A stretch of 64,000 bases of DNA from Lineus longissimus. Taxonomy: Eukaryota > Nemertea > Pilidiophora > Heteronemertea > Lineidae. The stretch lies in contig NC_088311.1 in NCBI RefSeq assembly GCF_910592395.1, positions 746,501 through 810,500 on the forward strand. The letters are read 5' to 3'. The notes below the pieces were generated by a model, which had not been told where the DNA came from, ran no database searches, and saw nothing but the letters and a program-made list of their open reading frames with translations. Below are positions 13,024 to 25,845 of this stretch, in pieces. Numbering within the stretch: the stretch's first letter is position 1; every line of letters starts with the position of its first letter. Both the position numbers and the translations under genes were made by a program.

Positions 13024-16000
13024 ATGGTATGATGTCTTCTATTATCATAACTTAAATCTATGTTTTATATGAAACATCAACAGTTATCAACGAGTTTGTT
13101 GTAAGAAATCGAATATTGAACACCGTCTGTGTCTTCTTTTGCCTATCCGGCTATCCCTGCACAGAGGCCACATATTTATTACAATGCTTGTGCACATGAA
13201 ATTTGTGTGCACCACAGCAGTGCTGAAATTCAGGTATCGTGCGACTTCAATTGACAATTCGACGAAGTCTGATTGGATGCTGCATTTCAGCTGGAACCGA
13301 ACCGAGGGTCGTCACAGTGAATAGTCGAATTCGAAGAAGTTTGTTTTGGCGCTGACCATCTCGGCATCTGCTAGTTTAGGCCTTCTGACGTGTTTCGAGT
13401 GTGCGCATTTGATTTGTTTTGACATTCCTTGTATTCGTCTATGTTTTGTTGTGGCATTTGATTGATCGTCCAAAGTTGGCTCAGGCCCTAAGCCCGGGGG
13501 GCCGAGGGCCTTGGCCTCTCACCCTCTGTGTTGACCTGTCTCTGACATACGTCTATGTGTTCCCCCCGAGTGTGTGCATTGATTTGTTTTGTTTGGGCTA
13601 TCATTCATCCATTGTCCGAAGCTGGCTGTTACTGATTCCACTATGACTACGACTACGTAAGTCTTTTTTTATCTTGCCGCATCCATCTTTTTCTGTTTTT
13701 CAGAAGCCATTAATGCTGCACGGCCATGAACGTTCCATTACACAGATCAAGTACAACCGGGAAGGAGACCTGTTATTTTCCTGCTCCAAAGATCACATAC
13801 CAAATATATGGTATGCCCTCAATGGAGAACGACTCGGAACACTCAAAGGTCACCAGGGAGCAATCTGGTGCATGGATCCAATTTGTATCCTTTATAACTC
13901 AACAAAAGATAATTTTCCTGTGCCAAACAACTCTTGTATTAACCTTTATACCACATTTATAAAAAGAAAGAATATAAAGGACAGTCTCTTTTCAGAGGGA
14001 GTGATAACAGCTCTCCAAAATTTTTAGGATAGTGAAGGGGCTTTAGGGAAATCTGATTGCCTGTGCATCCAATTTGATTCCTTAACCCATCATTAGGGGA
14101 CACTAGTAAAACCATGACTGGCTCTGCTGACAACACTTGTAAAGTATGGGACACACAAACTGGTAGGTCAAATGTTTGTAGCCATAGCTCTTTCTGAGTT
14201 TGATTGCTTTCTTTGTTTATTTTAAGATCAGTTCAATTAGGAGGTGCCATGTTTTGGTTACTATTTACATGATCTGACAAAACATTTTCTTGAGAATTCT
14301 GAAATTACATAATTCTGGAGAAAAAAGGTTTGTCTGAAGAAAGCTGACTTTATTGATGCTCAGACTTGACTTAGAAGTAGTGGAAATGTCAAGTCAATGG
14401 TAATAATAGTACAATGAATTGATGTTGCGCTGTTTTGCTTTGAAAATGAGCACCAATACTTTTGCAGTTTATCGTTCTACTAGTTGTGGTTTCAATCTTA
14501 TTCTAATTATGTCCTCCAATGCTTTACCTGGTTTTTCTCTCGTCTCTAGGGACCTGCGTCGCGACGATGGAAACCAGAACTGCTGTCAGGACATGTGGCT
14601 TCTCTTATAGTGGAAAGACTCTCATGTATTCCACCGATAAAACCATGGGCCATCCGTGTGAAATACATTTATACGACGTCAATGATGATGAACAGATTAG
14701 TAAGTTTCTAGGGGGGGGGGGACTAGGGTTTTTGCTATAACAGTGTTTTCCCTGGTTTGTTTGAAACAAATTTTTTGAAAAGCTACCAGTTTAACTGCGG
14801 GCCTCTCCATTGCATCATTTGGGACATCGCCTGCTTTCCTTGCAATTTTTGCCTCTGTTATTGTGATTTCATAAAGATACGGTAAACATCAAGGAAATTT
14901 TTTTGCCCTTCAGGAAGTAATAAACCATACATGGTGATGAGTCTTCCAATGGAGGAGCCCAAGATCACCAGTGCCATCTGGTCTCATCTTGACGATCAGA
15001 TCTGTGCCGGACACGAGGACGGTTCGTTATCGCAATGGGATGTCCGGGTAAGTCAAGAGGGCTCAGTGAACTAGCTGAATCACTCATTGGACATATGTAG
15101 TTTGCTCACAGGCACTTGTGTATTTAAAATGTGTTACTTAAACAATCTTAACAATAGTTTTTTTTGAACAGTTGATCATCTTATGATTTGAAACACTTCT
15201 CTCTCATGTAACATTGTTTGATCCCCAGATGGGAAAACAGACGTACAAGATGCGTGAACACAACAAGCAGATCAATGATATCCAGTTATCGAAGGACACT
15301 ACCATGGTGATAACAGCCTCTAAAGATACAAAAGCCAAAGTAGGTATCGTTATTGAATCTGTCTGTCTTCCTCTTTAATGTGGTAGGGTAATGCCTGAAG
15401 CCAGTTATGGTGGGCCAGGCTATCTTTTGGGCAGCCCAACGATGGAGCAGGCAAGATACTGCAGTTAAGTGGTTGACCTGGGCACTCGGGGGGGGGGGGG
15501 GGGTGTCTTCTATTTCACAATACATGAAGAGAAGCTCCCCACTTGTAACTGGCTACCAATATACATATTCAGTCATCTGTCCTGCTTGCAATGGCATGAT
15601 AGCTACCAACTGCCATGTTTGATTGTTAAATCGACACCAATTTTACCCCCAGCATGATGTGTTCTCTAATGATACCTTTCAGATCTTCGATTGTGCCTCT
15701 TTAGAACCTCTCAAGACATACAAGACAGACCGACCTGTCAATTCTGCTGCGATATCACCCACCAAAGATCATGTGAGTAGATTTACTGTTAGTGTTTAGG
15801 TTTTAACTTGAACTCGTGCATACTGTCTCAAACCTTGTGGCATTTTACTGAGTCCTTCAGCTCAAGCCAAGGGGGCCCATATTTACATTTGGAAGGAAAA
15901 GCCAGCACAGTGGCTAAAATATGCCAGCAGGCATATCATCAAAAGCTACAGTAGTGGAATTTTTGCTGCAGATTATCACTTTCAGAGTTCAAAACTACTT

Positions 16001-16731
16001 GTCCCCCACCATCAAGCAGTCCAGGTGAATGATCACTAGTTGTTGGACGGAACAGCAGTCCGGACTGGAGGACAGTCACACGCAGAATTATTAAAGGTGT
16101 CTCCTTGGTGTTTCAGGTTGTGTTAGGAGGTGGCCAGGAAGCCATGGATGTCACAACCACATCAACAAGGGTTGGTAAATTCGATGCGAGGTTTTTCCAT
16201 TTGATCTTAGAAGAAGAGTTTGGTCGAGTGAAAGGCCACTTTGGTCCCATCAATAGCTTGGCATTTAGTCCAGATGGAAAGGGGTAAGTACATCATGATG
16301 ATATGGCATTCTATTGGAACTGGCCAATCAGGATGTGACCTTGGCTGTGGATGTTCCTTTACAGTGGATTTTATAAAGAAACGTATTTCAGCTGAGCTTT
16401 CTGCAACAGAGAAAGTAGATCAGGTCCATTTTAGGAATATGTCTGTCATCCCTTTTGTTGCAGGGGACAGCTTCAGTAAATGTTACTCATGCTCTGGATG
16501 AAGTTGTTGTCGTGTTCAATAGAATCAACGAGGTTGCAGTATGACTTTTGTCTTTGATTTGGTGATGAGTAAAGAGAGTGCATTACAAGTTGGGGACAGT
16601 ATCAATATCGTAAATTGAACACACATCATGTCTTGTTTGTTTGTTTCAGGTACAGCAGCGGTGCAGAGGATGGTTATGTCAGGGTGCATCAGTTTGATCC
16701 TGAATATTTTGAATTCGAATACGAGTATTAG
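13024..16731 (+). CDS. EIF3I: Eukaryotic translation initiation factor 3 subunit I, 9 exons
   Basis: Seen: exons 13024-13026, 13704-13884, 14097-14162, 14550-14699, 14914-15047, 15229-15339, 15683-15772, 16117-16283 and 16650-16731. The total is 984 nt, a 327-residue protein (human about 325). The first coding exon is only ATG, followed at once by a gtatga donor; the next codon AAG gives [20 protein letters not shown], the family N-terminus. WD-repeat blades are visible throughout ([21 protein letters not shown]), and [20 protein letters not shown] and [20 protein letters not shown] are signature stretches. Known: eIF3i is a seven-bladed WD40 propeller in the peripheral b-i-g module of eIF3 and acts in the cytoplasm in 43S complex formation and scanning. 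It lies head-to-head with the DUF704x gene and tail-to-tail with the C8orf74-like gene. Introns 4 and 6 hold poly-G runs. Confidence 0.97.
14711..14721 (+). repeat. Poly-G run (11 G) in EIF3I intron 4
   Basis: Eleven consecutive G start 11 bases after the donor of exon 4 (exon end 14699). In the transcript this is G-rich RNA close to a 5' splice site. Confidence 0.95.
15488..15503 (+). repeat. Poly-G run (16 G) in EIF3I intron 6
   Basis: Sixteen consecutive G between exons 6 and 7. Such a tract is length-unstable and is a likely sequencing or assembly error site. Confidence 0.95.
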
Positions 16732-17911
16732 AGAACGGTTGGCCTCGAATGAGACTGTTGTTGTTCTGATATATTAGTAACAGGTGTATCAGGATTGTGG
16801 AGGATATGGGTAATGTGCTGGTGGGAGACTCTGAGTTGAGAGAGCTGACTTTTGCAAAAACTTTATGGACAGTTTGTTGTTGTGGACAAGTTTCTACGAT
16901 TTTGGATCCTTCGGAAGTCGGGGGCTATTTTCCTTGTCTGTGATATATTTTGTCAAACTGTAGAATCTGTGCTTGGAAATGCTTGGAAATGCTAAGTGAC
17001 CCACATAGATCAGTCGAGTAAAGTGCTCTAACAGGGAAATAGCCCCCGGCACAGAAACAAATGTTTTACAAGAAGATTGACACCTTGGGTCTGCTAGGAA
17101 TATGAAGAAGCAAAATGACATTTCATCGATCGACCCTGATTTGATATGTGATCTGTATCATCTTCGTAGTAATGCCTTCTTAACTTGGTAAATGGAATCG
17201 TCAATGAAACATGTTCGGTATCCGACTGTAATAAACTATTTGCATAGAAAGAACGGTAGTATTTTCTTCAGTTGTTGTGGTTGGAGTCGGGTGACGAGAC
17301 TGTCATTTACATTGATTATACGGCAGCCTTGCTATTGATGGAGACAACATGAGAGAACATGCAAGCAAAGTAAAACAGGCGAGGTGCCGATTCTTGTTGA
17401 CACTTATTCACCAGGCTGTCACATCTCAAGTCCCCTGATGTGACGTTATTGTTCATGTGTCCCTGGGTACATTCAGTCCAAGAGGACAGTAAGGGACAAA
17501 GAAATAACAAATCAACATGACTAATTTCAACACTTTTTCTTAATATTCACATCCTATACATTGTATTTACATCTATGTACAGCTTCGAATACATGTCTAC
17601 CCAAATATGTAATGAAATCTACACGTCCAGCCATCCCAGTTAGAAAAACACAAGATCTCTCAACATGAATGATGGTGTTATTAGTGAATCATTGGATGTA
17701 TCACATGTCTCTTACTAACAACAACAATTCCTACTGCTGCAAATGACTGCTTTGGCACAATTACATCAATGACACAGGCAACTGTGCCCAACATAAAATT
17801 TCAAATTTATGTTGGACAGCTTCAACCATAACCATCATTATTCTCAATGTCCAATGTATCACAGTTGCAGATCCTAGGAAATCAGTTTGCATAAATTTCA
17901 ACGTTGACATC
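16732..17911. other. Convergent 3' ends of EIF3I and the C8orf74-like gene
   Basis: This 1.2 kb separates two stop codons on opposite strands. A plus-strand AATAAA at 17230-17235 is a good EIF3I polyadenylation signal, giving a 3'UTR of about 0.5 kb. I did not find a canonical reverse-strand AATAAA close to the other gene's stop. No coding potential is seen. Confidence 0.6.
17230..17235 (+). terminator. Polyadenylation signal AATAAA, EIF3I
   Basis: Perfect hexamer about 500 bases after the EIF3I stop codon, followed by a GT-rich stretch (17262-17290) that could serve as the downstream element. Confidence 0.6.
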
Positions 17912-20900
17912 CTATGACTTCTTGCCAGTTCTACTCGATGCTCGTGACTTGGCTTTGGGTGACTTAGGGGTCCTGGGTTTATCAGCTTTACCATTGACCA
18001 CTTGTTTATGGAGGGGCGTCTTTGGTTTGAATCTGGGAGGAGCTCCTGAAACGTCAACAACAAAATGTTAAGATACAGATTACAGAGCATAATGAGAAGT
18101 CTCTATTTACATGAACTTGGGTAACTTGTTCCAGATACGGGTAATTGAACTTCTGTACCTTTGAACAGATTTATAAACAATTTTACTGTAAGCATCAAAA
18201 ACTTCTGTCAACTATTTTTCTCTAAGCAACACAGCATAAAAGAATAGTGTCTGAAGTTTCCTGTACGTTCGAGGTGCTAATTGTTAGCTGTAACATAACT
18301 GAGCAAAACATCTGTCACTGCTGATTCTGTGCCAATCTCCATGCATTGGGTGATCATGCGTGTTGTTAATGCCCAGACAAATACAAGAGAAATTGCCATG
18401 GAATTTCCAACAGTACTGGTAAAAGTGAAGGAGTGATATGTTCAAATTCAACTGAAGCTAATTCTCTCTTTCAACTAAAAAGATGACACGGTTTCTTTGA
18501 AGAACACAAGAGAAAGAACTGAGAAGTGAAAACTTTTTAAAAAGGGAAATCAACCTAATGAAAACCTGGCCACACCATAATGTTCAAGCTTAAGCGAGAG
18601 TGTTCTGATATAATCAAAGAAACGTTTCCCCAAAACTTGGCCAAGCCCAAGTCAACCGAATTTTAAGACAGCAGCATTATTTATTGATGTGTAACCCCTC
18701 CGATTCTATAGAATTGGTTTGAGCTTCTATTTCTTTTCAATATGATGTTTCATTGGTCACATACATGTAAGTTACTCTCAAACGTTAGGTTATTGGCCGA
18801 CAACCACTGACGGTGAATGTCTCCACACAGGTCCTTTTGTTTTACACTGATTTAAATATGATATACTTGCACACTTCACAATTAATCAGACAAAAAAGAA
18901 TTGTCTCCATGGTCTGAAAGCAAATGAATACGACTTTTAAAGACACCCACCTACTTATATTTGCCTCAGTTATTGAGAGCAACAAATTACTGTCATGAAA
19001 GTATAGCCAAGGCACTCTGAAGCATAACAAACTCAAACTTCATGAAATATTCAGCACCTTGACCTGCTCTTATGTTGGCTGAAGCAATAGGGATAATCTG
19101 TCAAGGAATGGCATATTGACTGCAATAACAGACTGATTCATAAACCATGTAATTTGTAATTTAACTATGTAGATGATCTCAACAAATAAGCTGGATAGTT
19201 CCTTTGTCAGACGATCATCAGAATTCTGCTGAAACCCAATACTGCACCAACAATGTAAAAGCCGTGTTGATCTACCCACCGAGAGCTTGTGGTCTTGGCA
19301 AACTCGTCTTTTCTAGTTTAAACTCCAAGTCTTCCTGTGTATCATCAATTGCACACTTGATTCTGTGAGAGACGGTTGACATGTGAGCTGATGTCACCTC
19401 CTTGATGATCTCTTTGATATGCTGCAAGTGAAATAAGATTTCTTCAGGCTGAGTTTTGTTGCAAAGTTATTTTCCATCGAAACAAAGCAACAACTCTGGG
19501 TGAACAAGATATGCATTGGTTGCCAAGGACGAAAACATCAAAGGTAGGTTTATTTCCTGGACAGCATCAGGTAATAAAATGTGTAAGTCTTTTTCAACTC
19601 CAGTCTAACCGCAGTATAGTCCACTAACCTGTCTGTCAAGTTTTGTGGAACTCTCTGGGTCTGATTCATAACCACTCCCAGCCTTCTCCAGTAGGTCACT
19701 GTCGGCCAACATGAACATCTCTTTCGCCACGAGTCTTTCATTTTTCCGTTCAGCTTCATGTCGTTCGATGTCATGAAGCTGTTCTTCATATTCCCAAATC
19801 TTAACAGGTTTAGATGTCTTCAAAGGTTGAGGTATGTGAGGTGCATCGACTGGACGATCGTATTCAACCATCATGCGATCTTGTTCCCGGGTGAAACAAT
19901 ATTGAAAGAGTTTATAGTGGGTCATAAATGATCCAAAGAAATATTCTGAGAAAATCTTTAAACTTCTTTCATGAACACTTTGTACCAAAGACTGGAGTTT
20001 GGTTTTGAAAAGTTTCACTGCATCTGTGATTGGCCGACCTGAAAAGAGGAGACTAAATTTAAGGATGGGTACCTCAAATGTTGTAAAGGCTCAGCTAAGA
20101 ATGTTCAAGAATATTATTTTGTAAAATTAGATGTTTTGTACATACTGCCTCATCATCTATATTAATGGACAAACACCAGACCATCGCCAAGGAGGGATCC
20201 GAGGCCAAATCCACAGCAACACTCCAACAGCCTTGAATTAATTGGTCTACAGAGTTTACTGAAAGTTGTAGACAAATGTTTTACCAATTGTTTCCTCTTG
20301 CATTTCCTTTGCTAATGTAAAGAGCAGACAGACTTCCTTCCAGCTGAAGCCTTTCTCTATTGGGAACATCAAAGAGTCATAGAGAAAGTCTAAAAGAATT
20401 GACTGTTGCAGGTTTTCTTCAAAGACAAAATCATCCCACTTCAAACATGATGCCAAAAAAGCTGAGCCACTGTTTCTCTGAAATGAAAATGTTATTTATC
20501 AGAGGTCGACGGGACGATCAAAGTGAACTGTCAATGTCATGCACGACTTCAGCATTCAATGGGTTTTTCAGGGGTACGTATTGTAACAGCACTGCAAAGT
20601 TTTTGGAGTGTAATGTAGATAATGTATAATGATCTGCCTTGTTTGACTCAACTCTCAAATCAAGCATGCCAATATTGCCATAGCGATTACGGATGAGGCC
20701 TAGTATTACTATTATATATAGGCCAGCCCTAGTAACTATTTGATGGTCTGCTAAAATACTTTCTTTAGGTCTCGTTTGTCACCTTTTCGCAGGGAACTTG
20801 AGTTTACCAAAACTATGATATAAATGTAACATAAAAGTAACAGGATCGGCTGCGGACCTCAATGACCAATCGTCTGTCCGGAAACCGGTCACTCACTGAC

Positions 20901-21130
20901 AGTCGTCCGACAAACAATACACAATACTTTTCGGAACTGTCAAAATTTCGGTGGCTTGAAAAGTATCGACAACCTTAGAAACAACATGCTTTACTGTGGT
21001 CATTCGATAAAGTAGTATATAATCTTTGTTTTGGATGCAAACAGTTACGAACTGTGTATTTGAGTAAAGAGAATTTACGCACATCGAGTTTTGAAATTGC
21101 TTTCGCTTCTTCCAAACCGAGAACCGCCAT
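17912..21130 (-). CDS. C8orf74-like protein, 5 exons
   Basis: Seen: exons in transcript order 21130-21083, 20477-20285, 20038-19629, 19421-19280 and 18045-17912, all GT-AG and in phase, total 927 nt, 308 residues. The N-terminal half is helical and conserved-looking: KWDDFVFEENLQQSILLDFL, then KGFSWKEVCLLFTLAKEMQE, then a segment with MTHYKLFQYCFTREQD. A charged middle (KIWEYEEQLHDIERHEAERK) may be coiled coil. The C-terminus is basic and low-complexity with several TP/SP sites (KPRTPKSPKAKSRASSRTGKK). Known: order and motifs match my memory of vertebrate C8orf74, an uncharacterised testis-expressed protein; a CFAP119/CCDC189-type protein is a less likely alternative. The start MAVLGLEEAKAISKLD is the first ATG of the exon. 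It lies head-to-head with the RP1-like gene, as I recall for human C8orf74 and RP1L1. A ciliary role is inference. Confidence 0.75.
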
Positions 21131-21547
21131 CTTAGCTTGGTGTTGCTAGGCACGAGTCTCGTCGGTGCGAGTATTTTTAATCAACAACCCTCAAATGACC
21201 TGAATAATTTTCATCAAATACACAATAGACATAAATCAGGTAAGAGTTAACACGTTTCTGTAAGTTGAATTACACAACAATGAGCGGTTAAGCCGGTAGA
21301 CACGCTAATTGATTCAGCGAAGTTGTTGTCACGTGACGTTTCGCGAGAACGGCACCTGCTAATTGCCACAGCATGTCAACACAGTCATGACAGTACACTG
21401 ATGTCTAATAACATTCATTCTCCAGTGTTTTACTTCAATATGTACCAAGCTGTCAAATCTTAAACACAGGCTTATATTGCTGCTCTGAGCCTCATTGTTG
21501 TGGTCTTTGGTTACACCATAAGCCAGTCACTCTATTGACTACTGATG
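21131..21547. promoter_or_regulatory. Divergent promoter of the C8orf74-like and RP1-like genes, with probable 5' noncoding exon
   Basis: A strong donor (GATG|gtaagt, exon end 21547) lies about 400 bases from the C8orf74-like ATG and has no coding frame. It is a good candidate for the end of a 5' noncoding exon of the RP1-like gene, whose first coding exon starts with an acceptor at 25808. Sites seen: palindromic E-box GTCACGTGAC (21329-21338) and a TTTCGCGAGAA element (21339-21349), one base from the CGCG-type TCTCGCGAGA motif of TATA-less promoters. Transcript data are needed to place the start sites. Confidence 0.5.
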
Positions 21548-24500
21548 GTAAGTTAATTGGGGGCCAACCTACCTTTTTTCAATTTCATTTTCTTATTCAG
21601 ACTTCAGTTATTCTCATTTAAAATTCATCTCACACTCACAAGACACAATCTCAGGCCAGGGTACAGTAGGCCTAACTTGATTTGAGTAAGCTAGCTATGC
21701 ATTATCATTGATATCATGGAGATCATGGTCAGTGAGTCGCATCATCGGCTAGCTGCCATGCTCATCACTGCCATCAGAAATTAAAATGCAGTTGAAGAAA
21801 AGGGTGGCATTTAGATGAAAATGGACAGTAGTGGATTGGATGACATAAGATGATGCAACTGAAATCCTATAAGTATCGTCACATTTTTCATAACAGACTG
21901 TAGTCCGTTAGAAATACAGGCCAATAGAACTTTCAGGAACAATCAACTGGCCAACCTGTTCTGACTGCCGGACAAAGCTGATAAAAGCCAGTCATGTCAA
22001 TGACAACATTCTACAAGTGTGCTGTTATTTTCGTTCTACTCAGAGCAATCCTTCTTGCATGTTTTGCAAACTAGAGACAACGTCACAACCTTCTTTTCCT
22101 AAAGACAAAGTCACAACCAGTCCGCCAGTATTTGATTTCTAATCCGATTCTTTGGAGATTCAGGGATAGATTTTAATTCAGTTCAGAGTAAAACAGAACT
22201 CAATTGTGACTTGGCCTAATGATATCGTGAAATACTGAGAGTGGTGGGTGGAGGACATTGAGAGGAGATATAACAATGGTGTATGTCGTTGTGAAAAAAA
22301 CCCAATCTAGCTTCACTTTGAAAGTCTGAGAGGCTAAGTGGACCCTACTAGGACTTGAGTCTTGATAGGAAAAGATGATAATTGAATTGGTTGGCTAATT
22401 GTTGTGGCCACCTATGATAAGAGCAGATCCAACAATTGCTTTTTTGTCATGAATATATGTATCTCATTGTTCTGGATTAAAAACACCAATCTATAAAATG
22501 TGTACAATAAAAAGTTTGCATTGTGTCAGAGTGCAGTGAGTGTCGAGTTTGAAATCTACTTTCAATAGTGAGTAGTGTAATCTGGTTTCCATGGCAACAC
22601 AAGTGTGTTGATAGTGATACAGTACTGAAGCTGGTTTTGGTAGTAATGATGATGCCATTCCTAGTCGTGTGTAGAGAGGATGACGGTTTGGATGAGCATG
22701 ATCGGATATCGTTGATAATGATATAATGGAATTAGTTATTCTTGATACACATTTTGGAGTTTTGTGTATGTCGCAGAACTTTATAACTCTGACATAAGGT
22801 AGGCACCCAGATTCTTTTTTCAATACAAGGCACAATACATGTGTGTGTGAAAACATTTACTGATGAGAGCTGCTTTCATGGTTTGAAGTCACATTCTCCC
22901 GTCATCTGGGCTGACCATTTTTCACATAAATGTGACTCTTCGTCAGGTTGACCAGATCTCTGTATTCAGGTGAAAACTAATTTACTTGAAAGAAAGATTC
23001 CATAACACCTGCCACTTATGCACCACTTATCTGTTGTGCCAATTTTGCTTGCTTGTTACTATGTACGGCATTGCTCTGATATATTCACAATATCATAGTT
23101 AGCGGTGTATGAGCTCATTGAAGCGTGGTGCATGTCTGTGGCTACAATAGCAGTGATATATTCACCTCTGGGGGAAAGTGAAGATCGTATATTGTTTGGG
23201 TCTTTTGAATAAGTATGCTAGATGCTCTCTTAAGACAACTGGAGAAACACCTGAGACAATATAATCATCCAAATGAGATTAGATGTGATAATGTGAACTC
23301 AGATTACAAACACCTTGTTTGATGGAGAGGGCACCTTTGAGCTCTGAAGCTTTTTCCAATTTCAGGTCCATTCTTGTATCATAAACAACCCTGTTTTCCC
23401 AACGAGAAACTGCTTGACATTCAATGGAAACATTCATTGTGGGAATGATCTGACCTGCTCTGGCAAAAATCAGACTGAACTTCCAGCAGTATTGCCTCCG
23501 TTACCTCTGCCCATACACGCGTTTTCGGTAAAGCTTAGCGATGTCAATACATGAGGGTCAAGATTACAAAACTAGGTGCTTATCATTTAGATATTTCGTT
23601 CTAAAACGTGTCTTGTAGGGCCTTACTCATTTGTGGTGTACTGTCATGTCCCCCACCCTACCTCCACTTTCTACCCTCCATCGATCTCAACAATTGTATC
23701 ATGATTTACAGTTGAGTTGAGAGGTCTGATGTTTGTAGTAGGTGGTTGTAGTAGGTGTGCGATACTAGGATCAATCAATGATGGATAGGCTCAGTCAGTA
23801 TATTCTCAAGTAACAATCAATATATTGCTGTGTATTTTAAACTCATAAAATTGAAATTGCTTTTAAAAAGGATAGAGTTAGACCATGAAGGTTTTGTACT
23901 GTGCATGTTTGTGAATTTGCCAATGCCTTTGATAGATAATGTCATGTCAGTCCAACGTTATTTAAACAGAGGAGACTTCTTCAGTACTCTTGTTGATCTT
24001 GAGCCTACTAACATGTTTCTTCCTGGGAATTTAACCACTCCGCAACCAAAATAAGTATTGACCGAGGCCTGAGTGCATGAGAAAAATGTGTCAGTTACCC
24101 ATTCCTGTGTGTGAGCTTTTCATCACAACTACAAGTTCAATAGTGTACTTTGACAATATCAAAATCAATACACCTGTACAACTTGATCAAAGTGAATCAT
24201 GAATTCATTTGACCATGTGACCTAGAAAATTAATGTCAGGATCTTTCAATTGAATGAACTTGACGTCTGGAGGTCTGATGAACAAGTTATGTTAAAAAAA
24301 AAATTGATGGAAGGACTGCATGTAAAACGCCTAAAGGAAACTGAAACTCCGTAACTAAAGTCAATGATGCATGCTGTTACATTTGGACTGAGTTTTTAAA
24401 AAAATTTGATGAGCTTCAAAAACCAAATTGGATATTGCTTTGATGATTGGTACTCGATAGATGAATAATAATACTGTTGCCTATACTAATATGCATACTT

Positions 24501-25808
24501 CTTTTTACCCAATTTGTTTGCCCTAACTTGCTTCCCTCCAGGGCAAGGTACTTTTGGAACGGAGACTGGCCAAACATGGTTACATCACTAAACAAGCATT
24601 ACAAAATATTTGAAGTGAGTTATAAAATTCTCGGAGGGCTTGTCATTCCAAGAGTAAAAGTTTTAATAATTTATTCAATTATTGATTCGGTTGTTGGGGG
24701 CAACCGGTTTTGGCGGTTTGTTTACATCTGAAGTCCCCTTCGCGATATTTGCTAGTCTCACTGGCTACAGGCGTAAACCTGGGACAGCTACAGCTCGGAT
24801 ATTTTGCTAGGGAATTTAATGGCTATGAAAGTTTCTCGTTCTATCAATCCAGAAGTGGATTATTTCTTTTTGTGAGTTATGATTCCTATTGAGTATTTCC
24901 TATTCTCAGTCTGTGCCAAAACTCCTGAATTTGATGATATTTGAGATTATGAGGTGACTCTGGAAATAATCCAATGTTGTTGATTGTACTATTACATGTC
25001 TTCAGATAGTTGGCTGTTCATCATTTCTTTTGATAAGAATGAAGATAGATCATCAATATACGTGTATTAGTAAAGTGAGATTCTAAGGGTTGTGCATTGG
25101 TCTGTGACAGCGGTCTGTTTAAAGACCATCCATGCTCAGAGAGTTGTTCTGGTTTGAGCTGTCGTCACAGTGGGTCTGTTATGATTAATACATGTATGTT
25201 TTATCCATCATTCAACTTTTGACTTGAATTCTATTAGTCGGCCTAGTCGGGTCCTTTTATGAAGTGATTGACTGTATCAACATATTTAGCTATTATATCC
25301 AGATTATGTCGCTCTTGAGTCAAGTCATTTGAAATCTAGAATTGAATTATGTTGGCTGATCAAACATATCCTTTTGGTTTGGAAGTGCAATTTACAATTA
25401 CATTTATTTGGCATGATTTGAAGGCATGTAATTCAGATTGTATGTTTGTCTTCTTTATAGGACTGGTAGCTACTAGTGTGTTGACTGTACTCTGCACTTC
25501 AAGTAGGAAAACTAATAAACTACATGACAAATACAAGGCCTACTGAGAGCTATAATATGTAGACCATAGTATTTAGAAACACATAAAAGGTTGAGTCTAT
25601 TTTCCATATTAAATCCTCTTAAGACGTGAGTCTTTTGCCCTGAACTCATAAGCCTTTATGAAATGTGGTGTGCAAGGACGAATGAATGGGTTATCGAAAA
25701 GCGGACAATGTAAGACGTGACACACTCTGAAACATTTTGAAGACCCATACTGTCTCGGTCCAGATACATTTGCTTACTTACAGAATGAATTGTTGTATAT
25801 CTTTTCAG
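21548..25808 (+). other. Probable first intron of the RP1-like gene
   Basis: This is 4.3 kb from the putative noncoding exon donor (21548) to a clear pyrimidine-rich acceptor (cttttcag, 25801-25808). Open frames inside, such as 23830-24054 and 24477-24731, have no splice support or family similarity. It contains one notable site, the X-box at 22585. Confidence 0.5.
22585..22598. promoter_or_regulatory. RFX X-box-type motif
   Basis: GTTTCCATGGCAAC is a perfect match to the imperfect-palindrome X-box bound by RFX factors (two 6-base half-sites with an AT spacer). RFX factors drive ciliary genes across animals. It lies about 1 kb downstream of the putative RP1-like noncoding exon, inside intron 1, and about 1.5 kb from the C8orf74-like start. 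The position suits an intronic enhancer for either gene. Confidence 0.6.
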
Positions 25809-25845
25809 GAATATTCTCGCGTAATGTCCAGGTGAAGTGGCCAGA

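Noticed and set aside
13139-13646. Two open frames in EIF3I intron 1
   Set aside because: No similarity and no splice support; they lie between the ATG exon and exon 2.
21142-21153. GTTGCTAGGCAC near the C8orf74-like start, resembling an X-box
   Set aside because: One base is missing from the second half-site, so it does not meet the consensus spacing; worth only a note.
23830-24892. Three open frames in the RP1-like intron 1
   Set aside because: AT-rich, no domain, no consistent splice sites.
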